Shown here piece after piece: positions 1-10,966 of a stretch of DNA of 64,000 nucleotides (position 1 is its first letter; each line of letters begins with the position of its first letter). This DNA comes from Microbotryum silenes-acaulis (taxonomy: Eukaryota; Basidiomycota; Microbotryomycetes; Microbotryales; Microbotryaceae): assembly GCA_003665825.1 (NCBI GenBank), contig QPFY01000003.1, positions 434,001 through 498,000 of the forward strand, written 5' to 3'. The notes beneath the pieces were generated by a model. It searched no databases. It saw nothing but the letters and a program-made list of their open reading frames with translations, and had not been told where the DNA came from. The position numbers and the translations under genes were made by a program.

Positions 1-2
1 TG

Positions 3-2652
3 AGTCTCCCTTTGAGTGGGCACGGGTCCGTGCGAATTGAGATGGCGGGGGAGGCGTCGGCTGCCCTGGCTGCGTCATTCCTGGCACACCGGCCGAAGCC
101 GAACCGCATGGGCCCGGTGTGATCGCGCTCTGGCCTCGACTTGGTATTGGATTAAGAACTGATCGTCCAAACCGCTTTCGGCTATCTTGCTATTTACTCC
201 TTTCCCCGTCATTTTGCGGAAGCAGGATGAGGCTTCGTCCGTCCGACTGCGCAAGAAGCCCGAAGACTTTGTGCCCGCCTTCGACAGCGCCACAAGCCTT
301 TCGAGCCGCATCGACAGCGTGCTCGACGTCTACGCCGATATGTACGGCGAGTTCGACGACGAGGAGGACCCGTCGCACCATGTGGACATCTACGAGCACT
401 ACACCGCGCGCACACCGACGATCGACCTCGACGCCGAGGCTGCGATGCGCACCCCCGAGATCGCACGGGATCGGCCCATGCAGCGCACGAGCCAACTCAT
501 CTCCTCGCCCGCTTCCTCGGTGCGGCCACCCGTCACCACCACCCTCATATCGCTTGAGGACTATCAGCCTCTCGACAACGCGCAGACGCGACCGTGGGAT
601 GAGCGCGGCAAGACAGGTCTCTACGGAGGGGGAGGCAGAGGCGCCGACGACCACGAGACAGGGTGGGTCGGCGCTCCTGTTGCCGGGGCCGGAGTCGTGG
701 CTCCTCACGGCGCCATCGAAGAGGATCTTCGCTACGACGACGAGGAAGACGACGAAGAGGACTACAGCGATCACACGCATTACGATGACGACGACGACGA
801 CGACGAGGACTATGACCAGTACATCAATCACACCAGTTCAGCGACGGCCCGAGATGGTCCGCGTTCATCGCTGTCCACCCCGAGCGGCCGCCACGCTTCA
901 CTTTCTTCGATAGGCAAGAACTCGCTGCGACAGGCATCGGTCAGCTCTAACCGAAGGGCGTCCAACAAGTCGGGCAGGTCGGTCAGACAAGCGAGCGAGG
1001 TCTCCATCGAGTCCGGTGGCTACTTCCACTACCGTCAGTCCGGCTCCATTAGCGAGCCCATCAGCGCCGCCCGTCGCCGACAAATGTCCCAGCAAGACAA
1101 GTTGGCCCCCGCGGCCGGAGCGATCCGACAACTATCACCACTGTCTAATCTTGTCATACGGGCCACATCGCCCAGCTCGGATGCAACTTCGAAGGTCGAC
1201 TTGCTCGAGGCCAAGTCCGCCAAGCTCGTCCGTCCGGTCTCCGAGGAGAAGCGCAAGGTACCGATCGCCAAGATCCCGGAGGTTCTCATACCGCTTAAAG
1301 TCTCGCAACCTCTAAACACAGATACCAAGTCGAGTGGTACGGCCAAAGGCGGCAAATCTTCGTTCCGATGGGGCATCCGATCCAAGAAGGGCCCGGTCAT
1401 CTCCAACCCCATCCTCCCCGACGGCTTTGTCGAATCGCTCGGCATGGAGACGTTCGAGTTGACTCCTGGGTGTGTTGCTCCTAACCACCGAGGGAACGGT
1501 GTCGGGATCGGCGCGGGAAACAAATCCTCGAGCCCGGGGAAGCCACTGCTCGCTTCCTTTGTACCTCTGCCGGGATCGAAGGCGAACAAGGGCCCCGTCC
1601 CACGACCTCGCAAGGTCCCCGGGCCAACACGCGGTCCCGTCCGTGTCGGGTCACCAATCCTGCAGTCCTCGTCCTTTGAAGGGGTTTCGACCGAGGACAC
1701 GGCCACTCGAATGCCTATATCCCGTCGACCCGTCTCGCCGACACCGGTCTCCCCAGTCGGTCCCCAGGTAGACCCCGTACCCGCTGCGCTCATCACTGTC
1801 GTTAATGGTCGGCCGAGCATGGGGGCTATGCGTCAATCCGACGTGAGTGCCGAGCTTTCGGACGCTTTCCATCGGCTCTCGCGCAACTCCGAGTTGTCCT
1901 ACACTCCCTCAAAGTCGTCGTCCATGGATAAGGCAGAACGAGCTCGTCGCGCGTACTTTGATGGACTGCGCCGCAACACACACGAAGAGGTGTCGGCCAA
2001 CACCAACACAAGCATCACTTTCAACAACACCTTGAATCTTGTCGTGGACACCTCGCAGGCGCCGACCCCGATCCTGAACGCCCGAGCCGACGAAAAAGCT
2101 TTCGCAAACCCTTGGGGAGCGGGAACGGCAGCGACGCACCAACGGACCTTCTCGTCGCCCTCTCAAGCGAGCACCTCGGGCAACCAATATTTTTCGACTC
2201 CTCAAGCCTCGATCGGAAGCTTCGAGTCGGCCCCTGCCCCTGCTTCGACGTGGAATGCCTCGGAACGCATGGCGCACCGCAATTCGGAGGGCTCGATCTA
2301 TTCGACCGACGGAGACGCGAACGGAACTGACGCCAACAACCGAGCCAGTGCGTACAGCGGCTACAGCTATGGATCTTACTACGACCAGACCCCGGCGTCC
2401 GAGATCCCCGCGGTCCCGATCGTGCCAATCGCTCCGCTCAAATTCGCCAAGCGGACGGATTCGCCGGCACAAGCGATGGACCATGGCACTTCCGGACCTC
2501 CATTTGATGCTCGAGGACCGTCAAAAGTGAGCTTCAAAGCACCCTTCACCAACGAGACCTTTTACAACACTCCCGCCCAGATGGCTGGTCCGCCGCAGTG
2601 GAGGACCGCTCCTCAGATCGGCACGACCGGCTTCCGCAACCCCTTTGGTTAA
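3..2652 (+). CDS. Hypothetical serine/proline-rich low-complexity protein (5' partial)
   Basis: Most likely join(<3..116, 226..2652). A frame is open from base 3 to 116, and a GT..AG intron (117-225, acceptor gaagcag) leads into a long open frame ending TAA at 2652. The left part of the gene lies outside the window. The protein is dominated by Ser, Pro, Arg and acidic residues. An Asp/Glu-rich block (codons around 730-830) contains a seven-Asp run, and S/R-rich stretches typical of phosphoregulated disordered proteins follow. No catalytic motif, signal peptide or membrane helix is visible. I do not recognise a family. The conserved-looking start of the second exon (RLRKKPEDFVPAFDSA) could anchor a homology search. 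The exon/intron call at 117-225 is moderately supported, since reading straight through meets a TGA at 120-122. Confidence 0.6.
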
Positions 2653-2938
2653 CATCAGTGGCACTACTAGAGTATCTGTTTCCATTACTTTTGCATTTAT
2701 ATAATCACGTTCGCTATCGGTCTATAATGTCCCGTGTATCTCATCTAGACCCATGCAATGCATCCATCATTCAGACGATAATTTTGAGCGAGTGGCTGTA
2801 GAAGGGAGCGGATTAGAATTGCCCCCTTGAAGAATTGCACGAGACTGATCGGCAATTGTAATAGATTGTAATCCGCACCGGCGCGCGTCCTGGAACTCAG
2901 CTCTGCTGCTCCCGTCTCTACACCAAGTCGCGTCGACG

Positions 2939-5900
2939 ATGCCACCTCGTCGCAAGGCCGCGGCCGTCGTCAAGCAAGAAGAAGAATCGTCTGATGATTC
3001 GGTACCACAGCCACCCACATCTCGTGGCGGCCGAGCGAGTCGCACAGCCGCTTCAACATCGTCAGCAACGGGGAATAAACAAGCTGCCTCGACGTCGTCC
3101 AGAGCTCGTTCGGCTCGATCCACTCGTGGCAAGAAGAATGTCGTCGAGTCTGAAGAGGAGTCTGAAGAGGAGGAGGTAGAAGGAGAAAAGCAAGATCAGG
3201 AGGAGGAGGCGCAACACGTTCAACCTGTTGCGAAGAAGGCGACGACGGGGGGGCGTCGCGCTGAGACGCGTCGATCAACCAACTCGACCACTTCCACCTC
3301 GGGCAGCTCTAAGGCCACCGCCGAGAGCAAGACTCGCACTTCGAGACAATCTGCCAAGGCCGAAAAGATGCCGGACGAAGAAGAGACCGCTGATGACCAC
3401 TTTGATGTAGAGGAGGAGGACGTCAAGCCCACAATCCCGGCCAAGAAGCGCGCCGCGGCGGCCCCAGCTCAAGGCCGGGGTAAGAAGGTCGCGCCCTCTA
3501 TCGATTCGGACGAGGCGAGTGAAGCGGAGCAGGAGCTAGTAGAATCCGTGGAGGAGGACGAAGCGGAGGCAGAGGAAGTAGGGTCGGAGAATGAGGTTGA
3601 AGCAGACGAGGCCACTCTCCCTGCCGCTGCTCAGGTTCAAGCTCTTGACGAGCCCGTCGTCGAGGAGGCGGTTAAAGACGCTGACGAAGATGGAGAGGAA
3701 GCGACGCAGCGCCCACCTCCTTCTCAAGCATCTCGATCATCCGCTACACCAGCACCGACCGCTTACGACCTTGCGGCTCAAGCGCGTGCAGCTGCTCTCA
3801 ATCACGCCGCGCTCGAGAAACAACGCGAGAAGGAACGCGAGGGCAAGCCTAGATTGGTTATCCATCAGCTTGTGCTCGAGGACTTCAAGTCGTACCGGGG
3901 TCGAGGCGTCATTGGGCCCTTCCACAAGGTAGCTTAACGTCTGTTCAGGCTCGTAGGCTGGTCTTCACTACTAACACCAGCTCTGCAAATTCTTCAGTCC
4001 TTCTCATCGATCGTGGGACCCAACGGCTCGGGAAAATCAAACACCATCGATGCTCTGCTTTTCGTCTTTGGTTATCGTGCAACCAAGATGCGTCAGGGAA
4101 AGCTGTCCGAGCTTATTCACAATTCGGGCGTGGTCGTGCCGGAAGAATCCTCTACGAACCCGCTGGCACCCACGCAAGACGAGGCCGACGGAGTCGAGTA
4201 CGAAGATAACGAGAGCGATGATGATGGTAGTTTTGGCAAGAAGAAGGGTGGCAAAAAGGGCAAGGGTAAGAAGAAGGATGCGAACTATGGTGCTGCACAA
4301 GAGGGCCTGATCGGGAGCTGCACCGTCGAGGTCTGGTTTCGAGAAATCATTGATCTGGTAAGCGCACCTCCAGCACAGCGGCCAAACTCTAACGCGGTAC
4401 ATGCTGATGACTTTTCGATGTCAGCCCGGTCGTGATGACTTTACGGTCGTACCCAACTCACAACTCATTGTTGCCCGCACGGCCTATCGCAACAACTCGA
4501 GTCGCTACACGTGAGTGAGAACACCGCTACAGGCGGGGTATCCCTAAATGCTTCATCGACTCACAGTGCTCGTTTATCTTCGCAGCATCAACGGCAAAGT
4601 CTCAAGCTTCACAGAAGTGCAGACGCTCTTGAAAGCTCGCGGGATTGATCTCGACCACAAGCGTTTCTTGATCCTCCAGGCGAGTGCAGAAGATACCACG
4701 ATACCCGCGATCAGACCTTACGCTGACCCGACGATGATTCGTAACAATGTAGGGTGAGGTCGAGTCGATCGCCCAGATGAAGCCCAAGGGAGCGACCGAG
4801 CACGACGAAGGCTTGTTGGAGTACCTCGAAGACATCATCGGCACGTCAAAGTACAAGCCCGAGATCGAGGCCGCGAACGTCGAGGTCGAGCGATTGAACG
4901 ATGCTCGAGGCATCCAGCTGAACCGCGTCAAGCTCGTAGAACGAGAGAAAGGTGCGCTCGAAAGCAGGAAGAAAGAATGCGATTCCTACTTGCGCGATCA
5001 GAACGAGCTCGTGCACAACAACTCGGCCTTGTTCCAGGTCAACATTCATCAGGCCAGTTACAATGCCGAGATCCACGCCGCGGAGCTTCAGGAGGCGCAG
5101 TCGGGCTTGGATGCTGAACTTGAGGACCAGACGGGGACGAAGGAGGAGGTCGAGGCGCTGCAGCACGAGTACAATGAGATGGTCAAGGATTGCAAGGTCA
5201 GTTCATGGCTCTGTGGTGGCCCGATTTCCTGGTCTGACCTCGGGTCGCTCCCGCTCTTGTCACAGGACACCGAGAAAGCCACAGCCGAGATTGTCAAGCA
5301 TTTAGCCGTGCTCGATCGCGCGGATGTGCAGCGTCAAGAGAAGAAGAAGTCGATGGTGACCAAAGTCAAGAAGTTGAAGAAAGTACTTGAAGAGGAAGGG
5401 CACTCGCGCTCCGAAGCCGAAACCTGGGTGAAGAACCACTCCGATACGATCACTCGCGTCGGCGGCGAGATGGAGAAGATGGAGAGCTTGCTTGAGAAGG
5501 AGGAGCTCGAACTTGAAAAGGTTCGCGACTCGCTCAAGGGCAAGACGGAGGTGTTTTCGGCGCAGATCGAGACTCTGCAAACGGAACTGCAGCCATGGGC
5601 CGAGCAGATCGGTGCGAAGCAAGCCGCTATCAACCTCGCTCTGAACGAACGCGACATGCTCGTCGAGAAGGGCGATACAGTGCGAATCGCCATCGAGGAA
5701 GCCGAGGCGTCGATCCACAAGTTGCGAAGCGACGACGAGACCAAGAGCGGACGACTGGCCGAACTGAAGGCTGAGAAGGCCGAGGTCGAGGCGCAGATTG
5801 CCAAAGCCCAGAGCGACATCAACGTAAGTCCGGTTCGATGAGATATCGAATGAGTGCGCATTATTTGACAAACCAGACATTCTCTGACCGCGCAGGCGAT

Positions 5901-8681
5901 GCAATCTCGAGACGCCAAGCTGCGAGAGCGAGCGACCGCGGCCAGGCAAAGGTCGGACGAGGCCAAGGCCTCGCAGTCGGCGAGTCGATCCCAAGGGGAC
6001 ACCCTCGCCACGTTGACCAAGCTCAAGGATCAAGGTCGACTCCCCGGCTTCTACGTGAGTATTTCCGTCGTGAATGCTGACCAAACAAAGAAGCTGACAC
6101 ATCTTTCGAATCAGGGTCGATTGGGTAACCTGGGCCGAATCGACGACAAGTTTGACGTCGCCGTTTCCACCGCCTGCGGAGGTTTGGACAACATCATCAC
6201 CGACACAGTCGTGGTTGCGCAGCAATGCATCGACGTCGTTCGCAAGAACCAGCTCGGACGGGTGAACGTCATGGCGCTGGAGAAGATCAAGGCGCGCCAG
6301 ATGGACAAGATCGCCACACCCGAGAACGTACCTCGCTTGTTCGACCTCATCACGCCCAAAGAGGCACGCTTCGCCCCGTGTTTCTTCCAGCTCTTGCAAA
6401 ACACGCTCGTCGCCAACGATCTCGAGCAGGGTAAGCGCATCGCGTACGGGAAGCAGCGCTGGCGCGTTGTGACCCTTGATGGCCAGCTCTTTGAGACGAC
6501 CGGTACCATGTCCGGTGGTGGAGGTCGACCCGCGCGAGGCAAGATGAGCTCCAAAATCGTTGCGGATGAATTCACGCCCGAGGTCGTGGCTCGGTGTGAG
6601 AAGGAGCGCGAAGCTTCGTCGGAAGCGCTGCGCCTCTTCGCGGAGGACAGATCCAAGGCCGAGCGCGAACTGGCAACGCTGCGCAAACGCTTGCCCGAGG
6701 TCGACATGGCCATCGACAAGATCGAGATGGACGTCAAGGCGAGCGACAAGCGTATCGCGGAAGCGACTGCTCGGCTCAAGGAGCTCAAGACCCAGAGCAA
6801 GCCCGAAGCGGGGGACCTCAAGAAGATTGAGCAACTCGACAAAGAAATCGCTTCCCTTTCGAAGGACCTCGAGAACCTCAAGTCCGAGACCAAGGGCATC
6901 GAAGGCCAAATCACGGCTCTGCAAAATAAGATCCTCGAAGTTGGTGGTGTGCGACTGCGCGGTCAGCAGACCAAAGTGCAAGATCTCAAGTCGCAAATCG
7001 ACCTCGCGAACGAGCGCTTGACCAAGGCCGAAGTCGGCAAGGCCAAGTCAGAGAAGGACGCGGCCAAGCTGACAAAGTCGATTGGCGCGAATCAGAAGGC
7101 GTTGGAGGCGGCGCAGCAAGAGCTCGAGGAACTGGTGCAGCAGATGCAAGGCGGCGACGAGGAAGTCTCGGCCGTTCGTGATGCGGTCGCCAAGGCTCAG
7201 GCCGTTCTGGAGAGCAAGACGGACGAACTGGCCGAGATGAAGCGCACGCTCGATGCCCAAATCGAAATCATGACCCAGTTCCGCAAGCGCGAGGTGAGTT
7301 CCAACCCATTTCTCTTCGAATCCTGACGCTAGCGATCGACTAACAGTATGTAAGCACAATCCGACAGATGGAGCTGAAGCAGCAGGTCGATCAGCACACC
7401 AAGCTACTCAAGGAAGCGAACAACGCGATTGAGTATTGGTCCGAGAAGGTCGCGAACCTCGTGCTCAACGAGATCAACGAGGACGATGATGATGACGAAG
7501 AAGGAGAAACTGGTGAGGGAGCGGTGCGCGAAAAGCCACCTCGGCCCGAAACCGAGCTTCATCAATACTCGGATGAAGAGATCGCAGAGCTTGATGTCAA
7601 GGTCCTCAAGGCCAAGATTTCGGCGCTCGAGGGTGCGTAAAGTCGCAATCGTGATAAGTCTGGTTGGTCACTGACTTGCTCTGGACCCATAGAACGAATC
7701 GCGCGATCGACGCTCGACCTCTCGGTCCTCAAGGAGTACGCGCGACGTGAGAAGGAATTCATGCAGCGAGCGGCGGATTTGGACGCGGTTACGAAGGAGC
7801 GTGACGCGGCGAAACAGTTGGCCGACGACCTGCGCAGTCAGCGCCTCCGCGAGTTCATGGGTGGTTTCGGTATCATCTCGATGAAGCTCAAAGAAATGTA
7901 TCAGGTACGTCAGACAGCACAATGGGAGTCTGTCGCCTGGCTGACGTCAAACTATTGATGCAGATGATCACGCTTGGTGGTAACGCGGAGCTCGAGTTAG
8001 TGGACTCGCTCGATCCCTTCTCCGAAGGCATCATCTTCTCCGTCATGCCGCCCAAGAAGAGTTGGAAGAACATCTCCAATTTGTCGGGTGGTGAGAAGAC
8101 GCTCAGTTCGCTTGCCCTCGTGTTTGCGCTGCACGTCTTCAAGGTCAGCTCGCCAGCTTTATGAAACAGTGTTGAGCTATCTCTGACGCTCCTGTCGACA
8201 ACCGCCGTTCGCAGCCTACACCTCTCTACTTCATGGATGAGATTGATGCCGCTCTCGATTTCCGGAACGTCTCCATCGTCGCCAACTATATCAAGGATCG
8301 GACAAAGTGAGTGCCACGCCTATCACTTTCTCCACCTACAGACCTCGTGGCTAAACTAGAGTACCTTTCGTCGATTAGGAACGCCCAATTCATCATCATC
8401 TCCCTCCGTAATGTAAGATGCGTTCCGAGAGGTGACTTTTCTCTGATCTCTCCACTGTACTGATCACATATTCTACCGCCAACGTCGATCAGAACATGTT
8501 CGAGCTCTCGTCTCGACTCATCGGTATCTATAAGGTGGCCAATCAGACTCGTAGCGTCGCGATCGGTAAGCTCATCTACACGGCTGATCTCCCGCCTCGT
8601 CTAGACGCTGAACTTCGATCTTGTACTTGTGCAGACAACAAGGAGCTCGCCCAGATCCAAATGGTCCCCGCAACAGCCTGA
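2939..8681 (+). CDS. SMC4: Condensin subunit SMC4 (15 exons)
   Basis: Exons: 2939-3928, 3998-4357, 4425-4510, 4586-4679, 4753-5196, 5266-5823, 5896-6054, 6115-7293, 7347-7632, 7693-7904, 7964-8143, 8215-8306, 8379-8412, 8493-8565, 8635-8681. They sum to 4794 nt (1597 aa) with consistent phases. SMC ATPase of the condensin complex, acting in mitotic chromosome compaction. An acidic, Ser/Lys-rich extension of about 310 residues precedes the head. Walker A (GPNGSGKSN) lies near residue 337, the hinge follows GFYGRLGNLGRIDD near 895, long coiled coils flank it, the signature LSGGEK is near 1498 and Walker B (PLYFMDEIDAALD) near 1519. The SMC4-type FLILQGEVESIAQMKPK is restored across a GC-AG intron (4680-4752). 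A Lys/Asp-rich insertion sits between Walker A and the next core strand (about 4200-4290). The SMC4 rather than SMC2 call rests on the head sequence and the long N-terminal extension. Confidence 0.95.
4680..4752 (+). other. GC-AG intron in SMC4
   Basis: The exon ends ...atcctccag and is followed by gcgagtgc rather than GT. The next exon starts ggtgaggtcgag after atgtag. Only this junction rebuilds the invariant SMC motif LILQGEVES in frame. It is the one non-GT donor I found among the SMC4 introns, and the GC donor has the extended CAG|GCGAGT consensus seen in functional GC-AG introns. Confidence 0.85.
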
Positions 8682-9191
8682 ACGCCCTGCATTTATTGAT
8701 ATGTATCATCACCTGGGTCATTGACCATTCTCTATTTTCAGTCTCTTTCGACTTTCTGATCCATCCCTGCTTTTTTGACACCTTGATTATTCTTCCCCCT
8801 GAGCCTTGATGTGCGTTGTGGGTTCGGTCTGCTTGTAATATATGGTGTGTCCCATCCAATGAGGTTGAACGAATCCCCAGCGGACGTCTCAATGAATAGG
8901 TGAGAAAACCGGCGTATTACATTCAAAAGGAAACCAACGACATACATTCAAGACCCAGACTCCTCCTCGGAACAAAAGCTTTTCTCACACTTTGATCCCT
9001 CTTTTTAAGTAGTCTTTCTCAACCAAGTCCCCTATCAAAAACCCCACAGACCATCTCCCCTTCACACTCCACCACTCCGGCGACCGATCTTGGCCCGTCT
9101 CCCGATCAAGAAGCCACGTCACACGCCCTATTTTGACGGGATTCGAGAGACCGGCGCATTATACGCGGCTGAAAGACTAAGCGACGGCGAA
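8682..9191. other. Convergent intergenic region
   Basis: Shared 3' flank of SMC4 (plus) and the RAMP4-like gene (minus). I see only T-rich and short unconserved frames, with no recognisable gene or structured RNA. Confidence 0.5.
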
Positions 9192-9654
9192 TTACGGTCG
9201 ACGGGGTTGCTTGTATTTGGTGGCGGGTGGCCAAATTTGGTCGAGGACCAATTGCCCGATCTCAAAGAATACTGCGATAGGAACATGGTGCGATGAGCGC
9301 CAACTCCCTAAGACGAGAGCACACCTCCACAAGACCACCACCGAGCTACCTCCCTCCCTCCCCAACCCCTCGAAGAAGCCCTTCCTAACCACACCAGGCA
9401 GAAACTCACATCCACCCGCTAACAACAAGAAGAATACGATAAACAACCACCGCGGGATGGTGGTCTTTTGTGTCTCGCTCGGCTTGGTCGCCTTCTTGAG
9501 CGGGTTCGACTTGCCCGCCTTGTTAGCGAACGCTTGCGATCGTTGGCGTAATTCGGTGTGAGAGGCGGCTCGGACCTGAGGGAAGAAAGGGTGGGGCGTT
9601 AATGGTGGGTTGCGGTCGGGTACTAGGAGTGGGGGAGGGGGAGGGGCTCACCAT
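9192..9654 (-). CDS. YSY6: RAMP4/SERP-family small ER membrane protein (YSY6-like)
   Basis: complement(join(9192..9271, 9410..9575, 9652..9654)), 249 nt, 82 aa. The first coding exon is just the ATG, followed by a GTGAGC intron ending CCTCAG. RAMP4/SERP1 proteins associate with the Sec61 translocon and stabilise newly made membrane proteins during ER stress. Visible features: a basic N-terminal half with LRQRSQAFANKAGKS, a Lys/Thr linker, then one C-terminal helix (WLFIVFFLLLAGGLFFEIG) continuous only after removing intron 9272-9409 (GTGAGT..CGCAG). The short tail after the helix fits a tail-anchored topology. The size matches the family (about 65-85 aa), although the C-terminal tail is longer than in yeast. 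The family call rests on architecture and the N-terminal motif, so it is probable rather than certain. Confidence 0.75.
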
Positions 9655-10966
9655 TTTGGTGAGAACGGGACGGGATAGGGGGGAGTTAGAGGTCGTTGGA
9701 GGCGCGCGTCGAGCAAGGACGTGCGTGAGTGGGGACGTGGCGTGGTGAGCGGTCCGTGCGCACTGCGTCGGGGAGGGTAGATCGTCATCGCAGGCATAGA
9801 GACGGGTCAAACTGAAGATAGGTCATTGAACTTGACACAACTTTAATTCTTAGCTACATAACCAAAGAAAATGGATAATAAGGCTAAAAGTACTAGAGGA
9901 ATTACCGTAATCATCAGTTAGTGAAGAAAGGTAATGCTAAATAATCTTCACTGCTTGGACAACACGGTATCAACTCAAGATATCAGCCCTCAAGATTTTA
10001 CTGATCGCGCCAAGCTACTAGATATTTTCTCCGAGTCGTCAAATGTGACCTCGCCTCAGATTGCAAACTTATTTAGTGGGTGGCGATCATGCAAGCTACG
10101 AAACACCCCACCTTACTCGTACTCGAAACCCCAACGACCCACTCCCTTGCCTTGTCAGAGATGACGAAGCTCGTTCGGTGGAACCAGGCCCCGAGCCGAG
10201 GTGAGCAAAGTCACGTGCCGTGCGAGTCTGCTCCAAAGTTCGTGCGCCAGAATCAAGAACAGGACCACAGCCTTCTCCAAACGAGGTTGGTTCCAGCGGG
10301 TTCATGTAATCGATCAAAGCCCAAAAAACGAAGAGATATCAGACGGCAGACGATGAAGCGGGGTCCGTGAGGAACCGACACACTACAAACGACCCGACCC
10401 AAATGGAGGTTTCTTTGCTCGAGCTCGTCCTCACCACTGACGGGCAATGAACGGTATCGCGATTAGGTAAGAAGTAGAAGTGAAGGCTGGTAAAGGAGGA
10501 TGAGCTCGTCGTTGCCATTTCTCGTTACATCATCATGGGCGAGGTTGGGGGAATTGATGCACAAACTGATCCGTGGAGGAGGACGAGTCGACGTTGGTGT
10601 CTGCTGTTAATGTAGAAGGTGACGAGAGCGACAATTCATCTCATTAGACGTTCATTGCCGTGGCGAACGTTCACCGCCAACGATCGTCTCTTGAGATGAG
10701 TTGGTCGCTCGTGGAGGGCAGAAGCGAATGAGCGAGGTTCAGTGCGATGGTCCGTTTTGAGCAATTGCCTATTACAAATTGCGTCTCCGCTAATCGCCAA
10801 TATCGCCCAGCGGAAGGGCCTCCTTTTCAAAATGCCGGCTGCCCAGTCGGGTCCCTCTTGTGTTTCAGCTTGAGCTTCGCGCCTTCGCCACGACGATCCG
10901 TCCGTATTCTTTGCCACTGAATCAGTCTCGCATGTCGGGATCGTACCCACGACGCTCTACGACGAC
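9655..10966. other. Divergent intergenic region with AT-rich island
   Basis: Lies between the starts of the RAMP4-like gene and the coiled-coil gene. About 9830-10080 is strikingly AT-rich for this GC-rich sequence. Minus-strand fragments at about 10250-10450 and 10100-10320 are open but show no family motif, and I could not build a convincing spliced gene. It presumably holds both promoters. Confidence 0.45.

Noticed and set aside
190..1820. Several long minus-strand frames opposite the first gene
   Set aside because: Products of codon bias in a GC-rich gene; no start context or motif.
5302..6996. 564-codon minus-strand open frame opposite SMC4
   Set aside because: Lies antisense to the coiled-coil exons; Leu/Asp-rich composition is the complement of heptad codons, and the plus strand encodes unmistakable SMC4 hinge sequence here.
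7347..7367. A 3-nt micro-exon (TAT) in SMC4 between two AG sites
   Set aside because: It would need an 18-nt intron. Reading from 7347 straight on (YVSTIRQMELKQQ) is in frame and plausible.
10250..10600. Small spliced minus-strand membrane-protein gene
   Set aside because: Several partial frames and an intron-like CTAAT..CAG end exist, but no combination gave a recognisable or motif-bearing product.
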